DNA from: Vibrio sp. SNU_ST1
Lineage (GTDB): Bacteria; Pseudomonadota; Gammaproteobacteria; Enterobacterales; Vibrionaceae
Reading direction: 5' to 3'
DNA length: 64,000 nt
Assembly (NCBI RefSeq): GCF_030563405.1
Contig: NZ_CP130748.1
Coordinates: 1,674,001 to 1,738,000 of the forward strand
Made by a program: the position numbers and the translations under genes. Position 1 is the first letter of the stretch. Each line of letters starts with the position of its first letter. The notes beneath the pieces were generated by a model. It was not told the origin of the DNA, ran no database searches, and worked only from the letters and a program-made list of their open reading frames with translations. Shown in pieces: positions 63,203-64,000 of this stretch.

Positions 63203-64000
63203 CTAAGTACGTGCGCACCTTAGTTCTTTCAGGCCAGACAACTCTTCCTCTGAAAGCTTTATATTGCCGTGGTTAGGTTGTTTACTGTGGCACTCCTTGC
63301 AAAGTGCCATCAGATTTCTAACAGAATTATTCGACTTCACACCATCGATATGATGGGTATGCAGCAACGTTTTACGCGTTACTAAAGAGACTCTACATTG
63401 CTCACAGCAGTATTGCTGGCTCGCTCTATAGCTAATGCTCATCTCGCGCCAATTCCCCGCATAAGAGAATGAACTGTATTCAGCGAGCCTTATCGGTAGA
63501 TATTCATCGGGAAAGTAGCAATCACGTCTTTTTAAAAACTCAACAAGATCAAACTCGCGACAAATACGTTCCTTTTCACTCTCACCTTTCGCTAACAAAT
63601 AAGGTCTGAATTTTAACTCCCTCATACACGACTTACACACGCAAAGCATGGCTTCAGCTTGTTTCCCCTTACTATCAGAAATTGGCATAAGCTCGTTGGT
63701 ATATTGCAACGCAACAAATCGACCAAATCGATTCTGTTTTTTTTCGATTTGGACTGTAGAGCAATTAGTTAAATGGTATTTTTTTCCATGCGTATAGGGG
63801 TCTTTAGTTACAAGTTCCAGATCAACATGCTCCTTTATATAAACAATTACTCCATGTCCATCGTAATGAAATAAGTCGTTGTAAACGGAGACCTCTTTAT
63901 CAAATTCTCCGATCACTCGCGCGTGCTGATAGTTTTCTAATACTCTCGAATAATCGACAGGCTCAAAGCTTATCGATACTAACTTTTTGGGCGGTGAAGA
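63203..64000 (-). CDS. HNH endonuclease domain protein (partial at the window edge)
   Basis: The reading frame is open to the right edge, so the N-terminus is not visible; a GTG at 63916 is an internal alternative only. The visible 265 residues end in an HNH domain: CCEQCRVSLVTRKTLLHTHH, then GVKSNNSVRNLMALCKECH, with two CxxC pairs holding a structural zinc. Upstream are another CxxC pair (LCVCKSCMREL) and a long unrecognised region (VYNDLFHYDGHGVIVYIKEH). Such proteins are restriction-like or anti-phage nucleases. It lies next to the purA-like gene, pointing toward it. Confidence 0.72.
   Translation of the reverse strand, partial: SSPPKKLVSISFEPVDYSRVLENYQHARVIGEFDKEVSVYNDLFHYDGHGVIVYIKEHVDLELVTKDPYTHGKKYHLTNCSTVQIEKKQNRFGRFVALQYTNELMPISDSKGKQAEAMLCVCKSCMRELKFRPYLLAKGESEKERICREFDLVEFLKRRDCYFPDEYLPIRLAEYSSFSYAGNWREMSISYRASQQYCCEQCRVSLVTRKTLLHTHHIDGVKSNNSVRNLMALCKECHSKQPNHGNIKLSEEELSGLKELRCART

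Overview
The window looks like a chromosomal segment of a marine Vibrio, probably of the V. splendidus type and plausibly from the second chromosome. This is inferred from the protein flavour (GlpT, GltS, FhuCDB, DmeF, PBPRA1643-type SEC-C protein, DUF3297, RIO1-like kinase), moderate GC content, Vibrio-type attC-like sequences and a typical Vibrio palindromic element. No sequence search was possible.

Layout. 1-559 is the remnant of an IS91-family transposase cut by the window edge. 0.7-3.7 kb is an artPIQM-type amino-acid ABC importer operon. 4.2-11.6 kb holds an MsbA-related ABC exporter, a thioesterase, a U32/RlhA-like protein, a GST, a small lipoprotein and the glutamate carrier GltS. 11.7-27.1 kb is an accessory stretch of small genes, mostly on the minus strand: GyrI/Cass2-like protein, Rof, CatB, SDR, GNAT, VOC, Nudix, GFA, ASCH, methyltransferase and HAD proteins, RsuA and several tiny CxxC proteins. 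Between 18.9 and 21.6 kb each successive minus-strand gene unit is followed by a degenerate attC-like element, so this part appears to be a fossil integron cassette array. 27.4-29.5 kb carries glpT and a DUF3297 gene. 29.7-36.0 kb is a ferric-hydroxamate locus: FhuCDB with its own terminator and Fur-like box, then a FhuA-like receptor.

36-45.6 kb has a GNAT, a zinc-ribbon microprotein, a PcfJ-like protein, a universal stress protein, a RIO1 kinase, a frameshifted DUF2256 gene and sbcDC. 45.8-51.8 kb has a secreted GH3 glucosidase, a GST, an ArgO-like exporter with a GNAT, and a methyltransferase. 51.9-56.4 kb has an IrgA/Cir-type TonB receptor whose signal peptide contains five 18-bp repeats, a LysR regulator and a DHH phosphoesterase. 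56.6-60.4 kb has a chemoreceptor and a dmeF-marR unit with palindromic operator candidates. 60.7-63.0 kb has a LysR regulator divergent from a second-type adenylosuccinate synthetase. An HNH nuclease gene runs off the right edge.

Working together: the iron genes (fhu locus and the second receptor) look Fur-controlled. dmeF-marR looks autoregulated. sbcDC encodes both halves of one nuclease. Three genes or fragments show likely single-base or truncation damage: DUF2256, a 74-codon cassette ORF, and a D-2-hydroxyacid dehydrogenase tail. No complete new defence or secretion system is evident. The most novel-looking signals are the interlocked inverted repeats at 50917-50989, the fossil attC series, and the repeat-expanded receptor signal peptide.
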